The translations under genes and the position numbers were made by a program. Of a stretch of 64,000 bases of DNA, positions 20,487 through 34,607 are shown in pieces. The stretch's first letter is position 1, and each line of letters opens with the position of its first letter. Source of the DNA: Opeltia flavorubescens. Taxonomy: Eukaryota > Ascomycota > Lecanoromycetes > Teloschistales > Teloschistaceae. The stretch is from positions 124,001 through 188,000 of the forward strand of contig KE546978.1 in assembly GCA_000442125.1 (NCBI GenBank). Reading direction: 5' to 3'. The notes under the pieces were generated by a model, which was not told where the DNA came from, ran no database searches, and worked only from the letters and a program-made list of their open reading frames with translations.

Positions 20487-23400
20487 TCAGAATTTCGACA
20501 CCGCAATAGCAATAGCCTGGGAGTCACTATGACTGATACTAACATCCACTGACTTAACCCCCGCCTTCTCAGCAGCAGCTTTCGCATCCCCATGTAACTA
20601 TCATCCAAATTAGTTTTCCCCCCCAAATCAAAGAGGAATCATCAAGATCCACATACCATAACAGTCGGCCCCCCATTCCCCCCACTCAAAACCTCAATCT
20701 CCCTCAACCCCGCCCCCGCCCCCTTCCCCTCAACGCCCAAACTCTTAAAAACAGCCTCCTTCGCACTCCATCGTCCCGCAAAGCTCGCTTGCGGACTAGG
20801 CGCCTTTCTGCAATACGCTTGCTCCTCAGGCGTAAAATTTCTCTCGATGAAAGTTTCATTATCAATGTTGATAGCATCCACACTCTCGACATCAACGCCG
20901 ATTTTGGAGTTTTCCGTCGCGGTAGCCTTGGCGAGGGATTCCACCATCATCTTCGTTTGTTTAGTTTTATCGTCGTCTTTGACTTGCTTTAGTGCGGAGG
21001 AAGGGTATGTAAGCTCAGAGGATTTCTTATCAATTGAAACGCGGGAGGTGGGATCGAGGAACACTTTGCTCTGTTGAGCATCCGTGTAGGGGCTGTGTGT
21101 TTTTGCGACAAATAAGGTATTTGAGATCATGCCGTGGTGGAAATATCGGTATGCGCGCTTTTGTCTGGCTTGCACCTTTGCTTTGTAGGTCTGATATTGG
21201 GATGGATCGAGAGTTGCGAAGAGGTACTTGGGGTGAATCCCAATGGCTTGAGCGCCTTTCTGGCCGAATCCGAAGGAGGTGACTGAAAAAGCTTTGACAC
21301 CGTCTGTTTGGATGGTTCGGCTCGGGTACACAATGTAGTCGAATTTCTCCATCACCTTGTCCACGTTGTCTGCATTTCGATTGCCTGGCACAAGGCCGGT
21401 GTTGAGCACTTGTAAGCAACCATTCATCATCCATGCACCTGCTGCGCCCTTCGGATGGCCAGTCAGATATTTCTGGAAAATTCCCAGCAAGGCATTACCC
21501 TTTTTCCGGCCGAGGTGCTTCATTTGTTGGCAAATGACGTCCGATTCATTCTTATCGTTTGCAACGGTCGAAGTACCATGGAACGAAGCCACACCCAAGT
21601 CGTCAATGGTCAGACCCCATGTAGCAAGAGCTCCACGCAAAGGTGCTATCCGCTCGTCCTGCTTCCAGAAGTTGTTGCAGAGATTGAACTGAGCGTCTTT
21701 CTCCTGCCGTATAGCTTCTCGTTCGATGTGGCTTGCTCGATCCTGCATGTACTCTGATTCATTGACATCACTTCCCTGAGCTTTCATCGCGGTAACTTCT
21801 TCCTGAAGATACATGAGCTCCGACTCTTGCCATTGCTTGATCTGTGTTTTCCGGAGATCGAGCTGACGGCGTCGGTAGTTGATATCGAGTAGTGGCGAGG
21901 GGTATTTGCCTGGTGTCTCGCGAGCAGTCGTCAGCACACCTTGACCAGGCGCTGGGACCGATCGTCCAATCTTGTCAGTGGCGGTCGCAGTGAGACCCAG
22001 GATGCCATAGATTGGAACACCCATATCCAAGGCAAGTTGAGCAGTCATGATGACCTGCATACCGCAGCCTTGCGATTCCATGAACCCATTACGAGTAGTC
22101 GTTGTTGGGCGAGACATCTCTTTTGGCGTTCTACCATGAGCGAATTCATCCTCAGCGTTACTCGTTGCCTTCATATTGGCAAATTCGTATGATCCCTCTT
22201 CTTGGAAGTCATCGAACCCACCAACGAAGCAGACCCTAGCTTTGCCCTCCATGATAGTCTCGTAACCGATATCGACGGATTCGACAGCAGTAGCACATGC
22301 GCCGACAGGGGTTTTGATAGGTCCAGTGGATGAGAGAAGCAGCATGTTCACCCATGCACTCATCGTGTTGATGAATGACTCTTGCAAGATATCCTTCTGC
22401 AATGGCTTGTCCAAGAAGCGATCTTTATACATGCCTCGAAGAGCAGTAGTACCACCAATGCCGGAACCGATACAGTTGCCCACCTCAGAGATATGGACGT
22501 ACTGATAGAACTCATATGGATCAGTGATCCCAGAAGCAAGTAGAGATTCAACTGTGCAGACAAGGACATATAGGGTAACGGGATCGACTTGGGAGATAAT
22601 ATCATCGGGGATACCGTAATTCTTTGCGTTCCACCCGGTGGGTATCTGGCCGGCAACAAGGCGATCAAATTTGAGGGCTTTTGGTATCAGTAGCGTTGCG
22701 CCCTTCTTTAATCGAACGGAAAATTCGCCAGTCTCTGGCATTTCGAAGACTTCTACCTTGTCCCTATGTTCCCGCTTGAACTCGTGTGCCGTTTCCTTCG
22801 AGGATTCAAAGGGGTCAAGGTCCTCTTCGATGACGACTTCTTGCAGCAATTGCTTCTTATTCGGATCATAGCCATTGAAAAGCTCGGGCTCGATTAATCG
22901 GATACCAGAGTGCTCCAAAATGTATTTCTCATACTTGGGCTTAACGTCCTTGTCGTCGACAGGCTCATTAGTCTTTGCGTCAACCCAGCCTGAGTAAGTC
23001 TGTCCTTTCAAAGGACCATTATGGTTTTTGATCAGACCCATGATCCATGCCATCTCAACGCAACCTTCAAGTGAGAATTGACCGTAAGCCTCCATCTCCC
23101 ATCGAGTTCTGGAATTACCCCAAGGGCCAACTTCCGAAAAGCCAGTGACAACGACGACTTTATCGAGGTTCACCATGCCTTTCAGATTCTTATTAAGAGG
23201 TTCAATCTCCGCTTCCCAGTCAGGAAGCTCAGGAAATTGATACTTGATGTTTGCACGGGGCTCAACAGTGACCTTTTTGTACAGAGCTTCACTGTTCTCT
23301 CCATTGACAATCTTGTTTTCCACGGCGATTTCTTTGGTGACAGCCTTTCTAACTTCGCTAGTCTCCATAATTTCTTTGCGTAGATTCGTCATCAGATCCT

Positions 23401-26155
23401 TGAGATCTGGGATGAATTGTAGGCCGCCATTGAGATCTGCGAAGACTGGCTCCATCTGGCAAAGATTGACGATGGTCGGTGACATGAGACCAAGCAAATT
23501 GAAAGCCATTTCCTGTTGTGAGAAAGTCCGAACGCCATAACGTTCAACCCCTTCCGCAACGACATTGTTGCCAGACATCAGGCCAGTTCCACGAGTCCAG
23601 CCAATAACTGCACCGCAGATAGTCAAGAAATTACCCCAACTTTCGGAATGCCATCTGTTAAATAAAGTCTCTAGTGCAAGTTTGGATTCGGAATAGAGAC
23701 CATCGTTACCGAACGTGCCATGGTTGGGGGATAAGGGCAGAATAACTTGCGCTGGTCTGGTCTCAAACCCTCGCTCCTGCTTCTGTGACTTGATGCCCCC
23801 AAGCATGCGCAACAGGTTGGTCAACATGATCCGATGTGCCAATTCTGACTTGCTATCGATGCTATCAATCTCCCGGCCATTTTCTGGAATAGCGGCAAAC
23901 GGGACGACAAAATCGAGATCCCAGCCCAGAGAGCCTTTTTTAGTGTCGTAAATGTATTCAACAAGGTTTTCAACATCTTGTTTGCTGCCCTGGTTGAATG
24001 GCACAACAACCAACTGAGACCCACGGCCGCCGTAACGAGCGTACATGGCTTGGTAATATTCTGTGACCTGCGGCGAGAAACGACTTGTCGTGACTACAAC
24101 CTTGGCACCACCGCTGATCAAACCTTGAAGCACTTCAGCTCCAATGGATCCTGCACCTGCGCCTGTCATCAAGACATGCTTTCCCTGAAACGTGACGCCG
24201 GACTTGGCGGCCTCTTCGAGACCGTCCAAATACATTCCCGTAAGTCTCTTACTGTATTCCCATCCGTATTGATCTTTTCGCTTGAGGTGAAGGAATGGAA
24301 TGGTCTCGACCTTGCCTTGCTTGACATGTCCATTCATATGTAGCCGTGAGCCGTTCTTGCCTCCTTTCTTGGCATGACCATTCATGGCCTTTCCGTTCTC
24401 GACTGGTAATATTTGACCTTCATTCATCGCTAGCGAGCGGATAACATTTTCGTACAGAGACTTGATCTGCAGCTGAGACGATTTGGATAATTTGTGTTGT
24501 TGTTTGATGAGCTTGTAGATACGACTAAGGTCATTTTGTACTTTAGTGCGGTTGCCATATTCGGATATCTTGCCTCCTTCAGCCATTTCACGGACGTAAT
24601 GCTCCAGCTTCCTGGCGCTGGTCCGGGGTACCTCCGCATATTCAAGATTGCCTCGAGCATCAACACTTGTCTGAGGTCCTGTTGGAATTGCGACATCTTT
24701 GTAGACAGGTGCAACACCTATAACATCCTTGCAGTTCTCAATCAACTGCTGGCCGAGTTCTTTTGCTAGCTTATAGGTCTCGCCTCGATCCGTAGGGCAG
24801 ACATCCATGTGGTATTGCATGAAATCAAGTAAAAGGGGATTCGATCGGTTCATGATGAGAATGCATCGGCTAACGATCTCACGATCTACAGCCTTGAGTC
24901 GACCGAAGATGATGTCGTAGTACATTGAAAGTACGTCTTGACGGGCCCAATTCCATGCTGAATCGTATATGCGAGCCTTGAGGGGGTTGAACGACGGTTC
25001 AATACCGCTGGCATAGAAATCTCCATGCTCGGTGTTCCATAGATCTAGCTGTGCCTGCAATACTTTGGAAGATTCTTGCGAGCCAACAAAAGCCTTATCG
25101 CCTGCGCGAAGATCCATTTTCAGGTATCGCGCAAACAGCTCGAGCTGCTGCTTGAACAAAGCGCGCTGATCTTTGGTGAGGGCATCAATCGCTGCCGGAT
25201 CCATCATCATGCCTCCTCCAGCACCCCCACCATCTCCACCTGAGCTAGGCTGGGAAAGACTGATACCTGCTGCGGAGGCGTACTTATTGACAATGTCATC
25301 AAGATATGCCTTGGCGTCGGCCTCGGATCCAAGACGAGATCCAGGTTCAGCGGTCAGGGCATAGAGGAGCGCTCCATCCTGTCGTCCAGATCCCAAACCC
25401 CATCTGGTCTCCAGGTATTTGCGTACGGCTGTGATGTTGAAGCCTCCAGGCATCTTAGATGACACAAGTCGGGCCACAAGCGAAGATGACTGTTTGCCCA
25501 ACTGGCCATTGAAGGTAGCTTGCATGGAAGCTCCTAGCTCGTCGAGAGGAGTATCCTCTGGCTTCTCCGGTGTTGATCCAAACTCTTTTCCCAGATCGCC
25601 TAGAATCTCGTTCTGCAGAGTCGACTTCCCACCAACCAAATCCTTTATTGCCTTGCTCAAGGGTATATCAGCAAGAGGCTTCTTCAGCTTCTGAGCAATT
25701 AGGGCTCGGACGATGTCGACTGCAGACACTGGGGCATCTGCAACGGCAGCTGCAGGGCCTGAACTTGGAGGTGGTGGTGGAGCTGCTTGAGTTGGGTTGG
25801 AAGTCGATGGTTGTTGTGAGGGAGCTTGTGCGGAAGTGTCGCCTGCTGCCGGAGTGGGCTCTTCTTCGACGACAGGATCAACATCATAGTAAATCTCTTT
25901 GGCGTCCTTGTTATAACACAGAATTTGGCGCTGGACGGATAATGCTGCGTCGTAGGCTTCGTATTTGGAGGCAAGTGTCCGCTTGGCCATGCCACCAAGT
26001 GTGTCTGCAGGGCCTATCTCGACGATACGCTCTGTAGTCTTTTCTGCCAATATGACATCTTGTGTCTCGATCCATCTCACGGGTGATGCGAATTGATATG
26101 CGAGTAGCTCGACCAAGAGCGTGTGTGCTAATTCTTGCTCGACTTCAGGAGTCAT
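20487..26155 (-). CDS. fas2: Fatty acid synthase alpha subunit
   Basis: Alpha chain of the cytosolic type I synthase, which with FAS1 builds C16/C18 acyl-CoA from acetyl- and malonyl-CoA. Predicted 1,869 residues: one long exon 26155-20657 and a 111-nt last exon 20597-20487 across a 59-nt intron. Domains in order: MPT C-terminal piece (about 1-100), Ala/Pro/Ser-rich linker, acyl carrier domain with the phosphopantetheine serine in [11 protein letters not shown] (near 178), ketoreductase with [19 protein letters not shown] (near 660), ketosynthase with the active cysteine in [12 protein letters not shown] (near 1290) and [12 protein letters not shown], and a C-terminal phosphopantetheinyl transferase starting [12 protein letters not shown] and containing [16 protein letters not shown]. 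The last exon completes that domain, ending [11 protein letters not shown]. Intact. Confidence 0.98.
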
Positions 26156-27120
26156 GATGCAGGGGTTTTACGTCCTCTGGACGAGAAAGGAGGATGTGTT
26201 ACTTGACCGCAGGGTCTGCTGAGACCAATTTCGAGTGAAGGTATAGGATGTTGAAGGATAAGGTAGCTTATTGGTTATACTCATGTAGTGTATTGCAGAA
26301 GGTGAAACTGGACGTTGATCATGAGACGCTTGGTTGACCACGGATGAAGGATGTTGGGGTAATTGTCAATCGTAAACAAATCAATTGATACGAGAATGTG
26401 ACGAGGAGCTGTAGGATATCAGAGACTTTCTTTCGGGCTTGAAATCAGAGAATGCTCGCAGTGTTGGATGACCAGCTTTCCATTTCTCCGCAATTGGCCA
26501 GTAGCAGCTCCAACGTAATAACAGAAGTTTTTGCCTAGAGAATTTCGGGCCCGTGCATGAGGTGGAGCCGGATTGTTGGGCCCTAGTTGAGAAAAACCAA
26601 GCCTACAGTAGCTAGCCAATGCCAAGATACAGGGGCTCAACCCCCGGAAATGTCGGCGGATCGGTCCTTTCCAGCCCTATTACCGTCTCTTTTTCTAGAA
26701 TGACGGCAGAAAATCCTCTTCCCAACAGCTCAAAGACTCGCATAAACGGTCTACCGTGCATCAGGCTGCAGTGTCAACAAGAAACGCCATTGCATTAACA
26801 CTATCTCTTGCTCATACCCCCCTGCGATCCTCTCAATTAATGAAATATTATTGTGAACACAAATCTCCTGTGATCAGAGATCCAACGTTCTTTCCTCCAA
26901 CATTTTTTAACAGCTATTAATCAACAATTAAACCAATTGAGAGTCTCATTTACTTGACGACTTGTCACTCACTCTTTGGTAAATCCCTCCTGCCCAAAAG
27001 TGAAATCACACGTAAATGAACCCTCAAGTCTTTATCAATCATTGAAGGACTAATCCGCGACCTTCCAGGCTCCCCCACGATCTCCAGTCTTGTTATCATA
27101 CTCTCAAACCATTCTTCAGC
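26156..27120. promoter_or_regulatory. Shared FAS1/FAS2 divergent promoter
   Basis: 965 bp separate the two start codons, so transcription of both chains begins in this interval. CCAAT pentamers, the core site of the fungal HAP/CBF complex, occur at 26225-26229 and 26616-26620 on the plus strand and at 26270-26274 and 26493-26497 on the minus strand. The right 300 bp near FAS1 is AT-rich with pyrimidine runs, as is usual before fungal start codons. Regulation by these sites is inference. Confidence 0.75.
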
Positions 27121-30100
27121 ATGTACGGCACATCTGGCACCGGGCCACATACAGGAGTCTCTACCCCTCGCTCCTCCTCTTCCCTACGACCAATCACCCT
27201 CACCCACGGTTCGCTCGAGCACACTCTCCTCATCCCGACCGCTCTCCACTATCACGCCGTTCAACTCCGAGAACGGTTCACCAAATCTCTTCCGACACCC
27301 ACAGATGAGCTTGCTCAAGATGACGAGCCTTCCTCAACCGCTGAACTACTGGCAAGATACCTTGGCTTTGTTGCAAACCAAGTTGACGAGGGCGAAGACG
27401 ACGGACAAGGCACCTACGACGAAGTCTTGAAGTTGGTCTTGAATGAATTTGAGCGGGTACACCTACAAGGCAATGACATACACGCTCTTGCAGCATCTTT
27501 ACCCGGTATTACTCAGAAGAAGCTCCTAGTTGTACGGTCCTATCTTGCTGCGCGAGTGGGAACCAAGCGACCAATAAAAGCACACGATTCGGCCCTGACG
27601 AGAGCAGTTGGGGAGGGCCAAGCCAGTCTCTACGCAATATTTGGTGGGCAGGGAAACATCGAAGAATATTTCGAAGAGTTGCGCGAAATCTACAATACCT
27701 ACTCTTCTTTCCTCGAGCAGCTTGTCCAGCGGTCAGCGGAACTCCTTCAATCCCTCTCTAGAGATGCCCGTATTGAAAAATTGTACCCCAAAGGCCTGGA
27801 TGTCCTACGTTGGTTGCACAACCGCGATACCCAGCCAGACACCGACTATCTCGTTTCTGCCCCTGTGAGTTTGCCTTTAATTGGACTTGTTCAATTGGCA
27901 CATTACACCGTCACTTGTCGAATGCTGGGCTTGGATCCTGGCGAGGTTAGGGAACGACTTAGCGGTACAACAGGTCACTCCCAGGGTATAGTCACTGCTG
28001 CAGCTATTGCTGCTGCAGACTCATGGGAAAGCTTCGAGAAGGCGACTAAGGATGCGCTTACAATTTTATTTTGGATTGGATGTCGGAGCCAGCAGGCTTA
28101 TCCACGAACGTCATTGGCCCCAAATACACTCCAAGACTCGGTCGAAAATGGCGAAGGAAGCCCTACGCCGATGTTATCAGTTCGCGATCTACCAAAAGCT
28201 GCGCTACAAGAGCATGTCAATGCTACAAACCATCATTTACCCAAGGAACGACAAATTGCTATCTCCTTGACTAATAGCGCACGCAACTTTGTCGTGACTG
28301 GTCCACCTATCTCGCTCTATGGTCTGAATGTCCGCCTCCGGAAAGTCAAAGCCCCTACTGGGCTCGATCAAACAAGGATACCCTTCACAGACCGCAAGGT
28401 CCGCTTCGTGAACCGTTTCCTTCCGATAACAGCTCCTTTCCACAGCATCTACCTTACAGATGCCTATAATCAGCTTCAAGAAGATCTCAAGGGACTACAG
28501 ATCAGCTCGAAGGGCCTTGGTGTTCCGGTTTTCGACACGGCTACTGGCGAAGATATCCGGGGAGACAGCGGTAACATTGTCCCGGCTCTTACAAGGATGA
28601 TCACACAGGATCCCGTCAATTGGGAGAAGGCGACTGAATTTCCAAATGCTACACACATTGTCGACTTTGGCCCAGGCGGTATATCTGGCCTTGGTGTATT
28701 GACGAATCGGAATAAAGATGGTACTGGCGTGCGGGTGCTCCTTGCTGGTGCTATGGACGGCACCAATACCGAAGTCGGCTACAAGACAGAGCTATTCGAT
28801 AAAGATGAGGAGCATGCTGTCACGTACGCTGTCGACTGGGTCAAAGAACACGGGCCCAAGCTAGTGAAGACATCCGCTGGACAGACCTTCGTAGATACCA
28901 AGATGAGCAGACTACTCGGTATTCCTCCGATCATGGTAGCTGGTATGACGCCTTGTACCGTGCCGTGGGACTTTGTCGCGGCAACAATGAGCGCTGGGTA
29001 CCACATAGAGCTGGCCGGTGGTGGCTATTATAACGCAAAAACAATGACCGAAGCTCTGACCAAAATAGAGAACAACATTCCCGCGGGCCGTGGTATCACG
29101 GTGAATCTCATCTATGTCAATCCTCGTGCTATGGGGTGGCAGATACCTTTGATACGACAACTTCGCTCCGACGGAGTACCCATCGAAGGCTTAACAATAG
29201 GTGCCGGTGTTCCATCCATTGAAATCGCGAACGAGTACATAGAGACTCTAGGCGTCAAGCACATCGCCTTCAAGCCGGGGTCGGTCGAAGCCATTCAGCA
29301 AGTCATCAACGTTGCTAAGGCCAACCCGCACTTCCCAGTCATGCTTCAGTGGACTGGTGGACGTGGTGGCGGCCACCATTCTTATGAAGACTTCCATCAA
29401 CCTATCTTGCAAATGTATGGCAGAATTCGAAGATGTGAAAACCTTATCTTGGTCGCAGGCAGTGGCTTTGGAGGATCGCAAGATACCTATCCATATATGA
29501 CTGGCAGCTGGTCTTCCAAGTTTGGGTATCCGCCAATGCCCTATGATGGTTGCCTTTTCGGTAGCCGTATGATGACCGCCAAGGAAGCTAAAACATCGAA
29601 GAATGCAAAGAAAGCGATCGCTGAAGCTGAAGGAATTGATGACAGCCAGTGGGAAAAGACATACAAAGGCCCAGCTGGTGGTGTGATCACTGTGCTTTCC
29701 GAGATGGGCGAGCCAATCCACAAGCTTGCAACTCGGGGTGTAAAGTTCTGGGCAGAGATGGACAAGAAGATCTTCAGTCTTGACAAAGCGAAGCGGCTTC
29801 CAGAGTTGCGCAAGAATCGCGAATACATCATCACCAAACTAAATGCGGACTTCCAAAAGGTCTGGTTCGGCCGCAATGCGGCTGGCGAAGTTGTGGATCT
29901 GGAAGACATGACGTACGGCGAGATCGTGCGTCGGATGGTGGAGCTCATGTATGTCAAGCATGAGTCTCGGTGGATTGACCGATCACTTGCCAATTTGACA
30001 GGGGACTTCATCCGTCGGCTGGAGGAGAGATTCACAACAGGCGCGGGCAAGCCTTCCGTGCTCCAGAGCTACTCTGAGTTGAACGATCCTTACCCTTTCG

Positions 30101-33100
30101 TTGAGACAGTCATTCAGACGTATCCAGAGGCTCAATCCCAGCTCATTAGCGCTCAGGACGTGCAGTTTTTCTTGCGATTATGCCAACGCCGTGGCCAAAA
30201 GCCAGTACCGTTCGTGCCCTCTTTGGATGAGAACTTTGAGTTCTTTTTTAAGAAGGATTCACTGTGGCAATCCGAAGATCTTGAAGCAGTCGTGGATCAA
30301 GATGTAGGCAGAACCTGTATCTTACAAGGCCCCACAGCTGTCAAATACTCCAATACCGTGGACGAACCCATCAAGGAAATTCTAGATGGCATTCACAACG
30401 ATCATATCAAAGGCCTTACACAGGATTTATACAAAGGTGATGATTCTGCCATTCCTGTCCTTGAATACTTTGGTGGAAGGCTCTTGACCGATGAGGAAGA
30501 CGCCGAGATTGACAGCGTAACCGAGTCAGTGGATACTGATCGAGTTAGCTACCGTCTTGCTTCAACTCCGAACGCCACAATGCCAGATCTTGAAGCTTGG
30601 TTACGCCTACTTGCTGGGAAGATGCATTCCTGGAGATTCGCTCTCTTTACTACCGAAGTATTTGTGCAAGGTCAGCGGTACCAGACGAACCCGATCAAGC
30701 GTATCTTTGCACCCTACCCGGGGATGTTTGTTGAGATTGCTCATCCGAAAGACCCCATGAAAACGGTCGTCAGAGTCCAGGAACCATCACACTCAGGGAG
30801 AATGACCAAGACGATTGAGATATCAATGACTGGGAAGAATGAAATCGTACTAAATATGTTCGAGGAGAGAACGGCTGAAGGTGGTCCTGTGGCATTGCCA
30901 CTCAAGTTTACATATCATCCTGAAACCGGTTATGCACCGATCCGAGAAGTCATGAGCGATCGCAACGATCGTATCAAAGCATTTTACTACCGGATATGGT
31001 TTGGAGATGAAGCCGTCCCATTCGATACTCCCACAACGAGCACATTTGATGGTGGTCGAGCTACAGTAACAAGCAAGGCCATTGCCGATTTCGTCCATGC
31101 TGTTGGCAACACCGGGGAGGCGTTTGTAGAGCGACCAGGTAAGGAGGTCTTCGCGCCTATGGACTTCGCAATCGTCGTCGGATGGAAAGCCATCACCAAG
31201 CCCATCTTTCCGCGAGCGGTTGATGGTGACCTGCTCAAGCTCGTACATCTGTCCAACGGTTTCCGAATGATACCTGGCGCCGAACCTCTCAAGAAAGGCG
31301 ATGTTCTTGATACGACCGCCCAGATCAACGCTGTGGTTAATCAGGACTCCGGCAAGATGGTCGAGGTGTGTGGGACGATTAAGCGACGGGGTAAAGCCGT
31401 CATGGTAGTCACTACTCAATTCTTGTATCGAGGCACTTACAATGACTTTGAGAATACATTCCAGCGCAAGGATGAGACACCGATGCAGATTCATCTTGCC
31501 ACCACTAAGGATGTTGCTGTGCTTCGCTCAAAAGAATGGTTTTGCATGGATGATCCAGCCATCGAGCTTCTTGGTCAAACATTGACTTTCCGACTCCAAA
31601 GTTTGATGCACTTCAAAAACAAGACCGTCTTCAGCCGCGTGGAAACCATTGGCCAAGTCTTGTTGGAGTTGCCTACGAAGGAGATCATCCAGGTCGCTTC
31701 TGTCGATTACGATGTAGGTGTCTCTCATGGCAACCCGGTCATTGACTACCTCCAGCGATATGGGTCTTCTATTGAGCAGCCTGTCAACTTTGAGAACCCT
31801 ATTCCATTGAGCGGAAAGACACCATTAGTGCTTAGGGCGCCTGCGTCGAACGAGACCTACGCTCGCGTCTCGGGAGACTATAATCCTATCCATGTTTCTC
31901 GGGTCTTCTCTAGCTATGCGCAATTGCCCGGCACAATCACTCATGGGATGTATTCAAGCGCCGCCGTGCGAAGCCTCGTCGAGACATGGGCTGCTGAAAA
32001 TCACGTTGGGCGTGTCAGAAGTTTCCATTGCTCATTGGTGGGAATGGTTTTGCCGAATGATGACATCGAGGTCAAGCTCCAGCATGTTGGAATGGTGGCT
32101 GGTCGGAAGATCATCAAAGTCGAAGCGAGTAACAAAGATAGTGAAGAAAAAGTGTTGCTCGGTGAAGCCGAAGTGGAACAACCCGTCTCTTCGTACGTTT
32201 TCACTGGCCAAGGTTCGCAAGAGCAAGGCATGGGTATGGAGCTTTACAACAGCAGTCCTGTTGCCAAAGAGGTCTGGAACCGAGCAGACATTCATTTCAT
32301 GGAAAACTATGGCTTTTCAATCACCAACATTGTCAAGAACAATCCAAAGGAGCTGACCATTCATTTCGGTGGGCCAAGAGGCAAAGCTATCCGGGAAAAT
32401 TACATGTCGATGACATTTGAGTCAGTCAATGCGGACGGAAGTATCAAATCTGAGAAAATCTTCAAGGAGGTGACCGAAGACTCGACATCATATACTTATC
32501 GTTCCCCGACAGGTCTTCTTTCGGCAACTCAATTCACTCAGCCCGCTTTGACCCTTATGGAAAAGGCTAGCTTTGAGGACATGAGATCCAAGGGTCTTGT
32601 TCAACGAGATAGTAGCTTCGCAGGCCATTCACTCGGAGAGTACTCCGCGCTTGCTGCCCTCGCTGAAGTCATGCCCATCGAGAGCTTGGTGTCTGTAGTT
32701 TTCTACCGTGGATTGACTATGCAAGTGGCCGTCGAGCGTGACGAGATGGGTCGATCTAATTATTCGATGTGCGCGGTCAACCCCAGTCGCATCTCGAAAA
32801 CATTCAACGAACCCGCATTACAATATGTTGTTGAGAACATTGCGGAGGAAACCGGCTGGCTATTGGAGATTGTCAACTACAACGTTGCAAATACGCAATA
32901 CGTCTGCGCTGGCGATGTAAGTACAGCGCTGCTTTGTCCCTCCATATCCTACGTATGCTAATCACTTTCCTCTTTAGCTCCGAGCCCTCGATTGCCTCAC
33001 CAACGTCCTCAACTACCTCAAATCCCAAAATATCGACATCCAAGCCCTCACCGAACAACTCTCAATGGAAGACATGAAATCCCACCTCGTGGAAATCATC

Positions 33101-33448
33101 CGCGAATCCGCCAAGAAAACCACCGCTAAACCCCAGCCCATAGAACTCGAACGCGGCCTCGCCACCATCCCGCTCAAGGGCATCGATGTACCCTTCCACA
33201 GCACCTTCTTGCGATCGGGCGTCAAACCCTTCCGGTCTTTCCTCTTGAAGAAAATCAACAAGACGACGATTGATCCGGGGAAGTTGATTGGGAAGTATAT
33301 CCCCAATGTTACGGCGAGACCGTTTGAGATTTCAAAGGAATACTTTGAGGAGGTTTTTCGGTTGACGAATAGTCCGAGGATTGGGAGTGTGTTGGCGAAT
33401 TGGGATAGGTATGTTGATGAGAAGGGGGATATGTCTGCGGCTGCTTGA
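27121..33448 (+). CDS. fas1: Fatty acid synthase beta subunit
   Basis: Beta chain of the type I synthase. Predicted 2,088 residues. Exons 27121-32916 and 32978-33448; a 61-nt intron with a GCTAAT branch-like site. Order of domains: acetyltransferase with the serine in [13 protein letters not shown] (near 286); enoyl reductase, TIM-barrel with [16 protein letters not shown] and [11 protein letters not shown]; dehydratase with [10 protein letters not shown] near 1590; and malonyl/palmitoyl transferase starting [18 protein letters not shown], with its serine in [15 protein letters not shown] (near 1836). The second exon carries the end of the transferase domain ([11 protein letters not shown]). 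The start is at the usual Ser/Pro-rich N-terminus just before [16 protein letters not shown]. Divergent to and stoichiometric with FAS2. Intact. Confidence 0.98.
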
Positions 33449-34607
33449 TGGGCTTTGGGGAGGGGAGGGGGAAGGGAAGAAAGGGAATGAGGGAAAGACT
33501 TGCGCTTGGTGCATTTGATGGCGTTTTTCTTTTTGGAAGTGATTTATGTTTTTCACTTCTTGGTACAGTGCATTAGACGGATAGAATTTTTTCCATCAGG
33601 GCTTGAACATGGCATGGTAATTAATTTGTACATAAGATACATGACATTGATTTGCTTTTGAGATCTGAATCGGCATTAATACACATCCAGATTTGCATGT
33701 TCTAGATGGAATTTTCGGATTACTCGGAGATTTTCCCCTTTTTTTCCTTTTTCATACTTTCATACTTTCAATTTTTTTTTTTTCCTTTTCCGTTTCGTTT
33801 TTGGAACTTTGGTGGGCGATTGAAGAGATGAGTTGAAGGACAGGAAAAATAAACTATGAAAATGGTATAGGTGTTGATTTCAATTGTATAGGAAGAAGAA
33901 GAGTGGATAATTGATGCTGATTTTGATTACATATTGGGAGCTGTGTACGAAAATCTCAATCTTTTTTTTTCTTTTTTTTTGGCAGTTTACATAGCTCGGA
34001 AGCGGATGGTATTGTTTTTATGTGTTTAAAGCTGTAGTGTATAACCTTTTATTTGGTGTATGTATATGTGTTAGAGATAGAGAGAGCTGGTTACTATTGG
34101 GTGATTGAAAACATTGTATGTCTCTGTCCATCACCACAAAGCATCTTCACATCCACTGCGGTCTAGATCAATCGATGAAAATAGTAGAAAAGAGCGATGG
34201 TCACCACGGTCTCGCATTTCTATTCGCATTGGAATGTATTGTAGGATCTCCATTTATGTGCAAATCGATCGATCGGTCTACATAGGTCTTATAGCTGCTG
34301 CACAGGCGATCACTTGGTACGATCTTTATAATGCAAAAACCTGATGCTATAAAGAGCTGGCATTCTCGTCTCTCAATCTCGATTTTCGTATGAGTATGGG
34401 TTGTGGGAGAAATTCCTTCCCTCGGGTTCAAAATAACCATCTTTACCCCACAGATGCAATTCAAGTGTCAGAACTCGGAATACTCTCCTAACGCCGCCAT
34501 GATGGCGGAAACTTCCCTTCCTATGCTCCCATGCCCTTTTTCCTTTTCTCCTTCCTGAGCCCGCCCGAGACTAAAATACAAGGAACTTTTGATCCGGCCT
34601 AGACAAT
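33449..34607. other. Intergenic, homopolymer-rich, no gene seen
   Basis: 1.16 kb between the converging FAS1 and chromate-transporter genes. It contains several long T runs (near 33770-33783 and 33963-33980) and AT-rich sequence, and a few short frames that I do not support. Likely 3' untranslated regions. Confidence 0.65.

Noticed and set aside
25570-26037. 155-codon forward frame inside FAS2
   Set aside because: Antisense of the low-complexity Ala/Pro linker and carrier domain; no independent support.
29541-30050. 169-codon minus-strand frame inside FAS1
   Set aside because: Antisense of the enoyl reductase domain, codon pattern explained by FAS1.
15159-33448. Secondary-metabolite gene cluster around the FAS pair
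   Set aside because: Neighbours are housekeeping genes (PFK, MED17) and the synthase has the full primary-metabolism domain set; no polyketide synthase, P450 or regulator was seen beside it.
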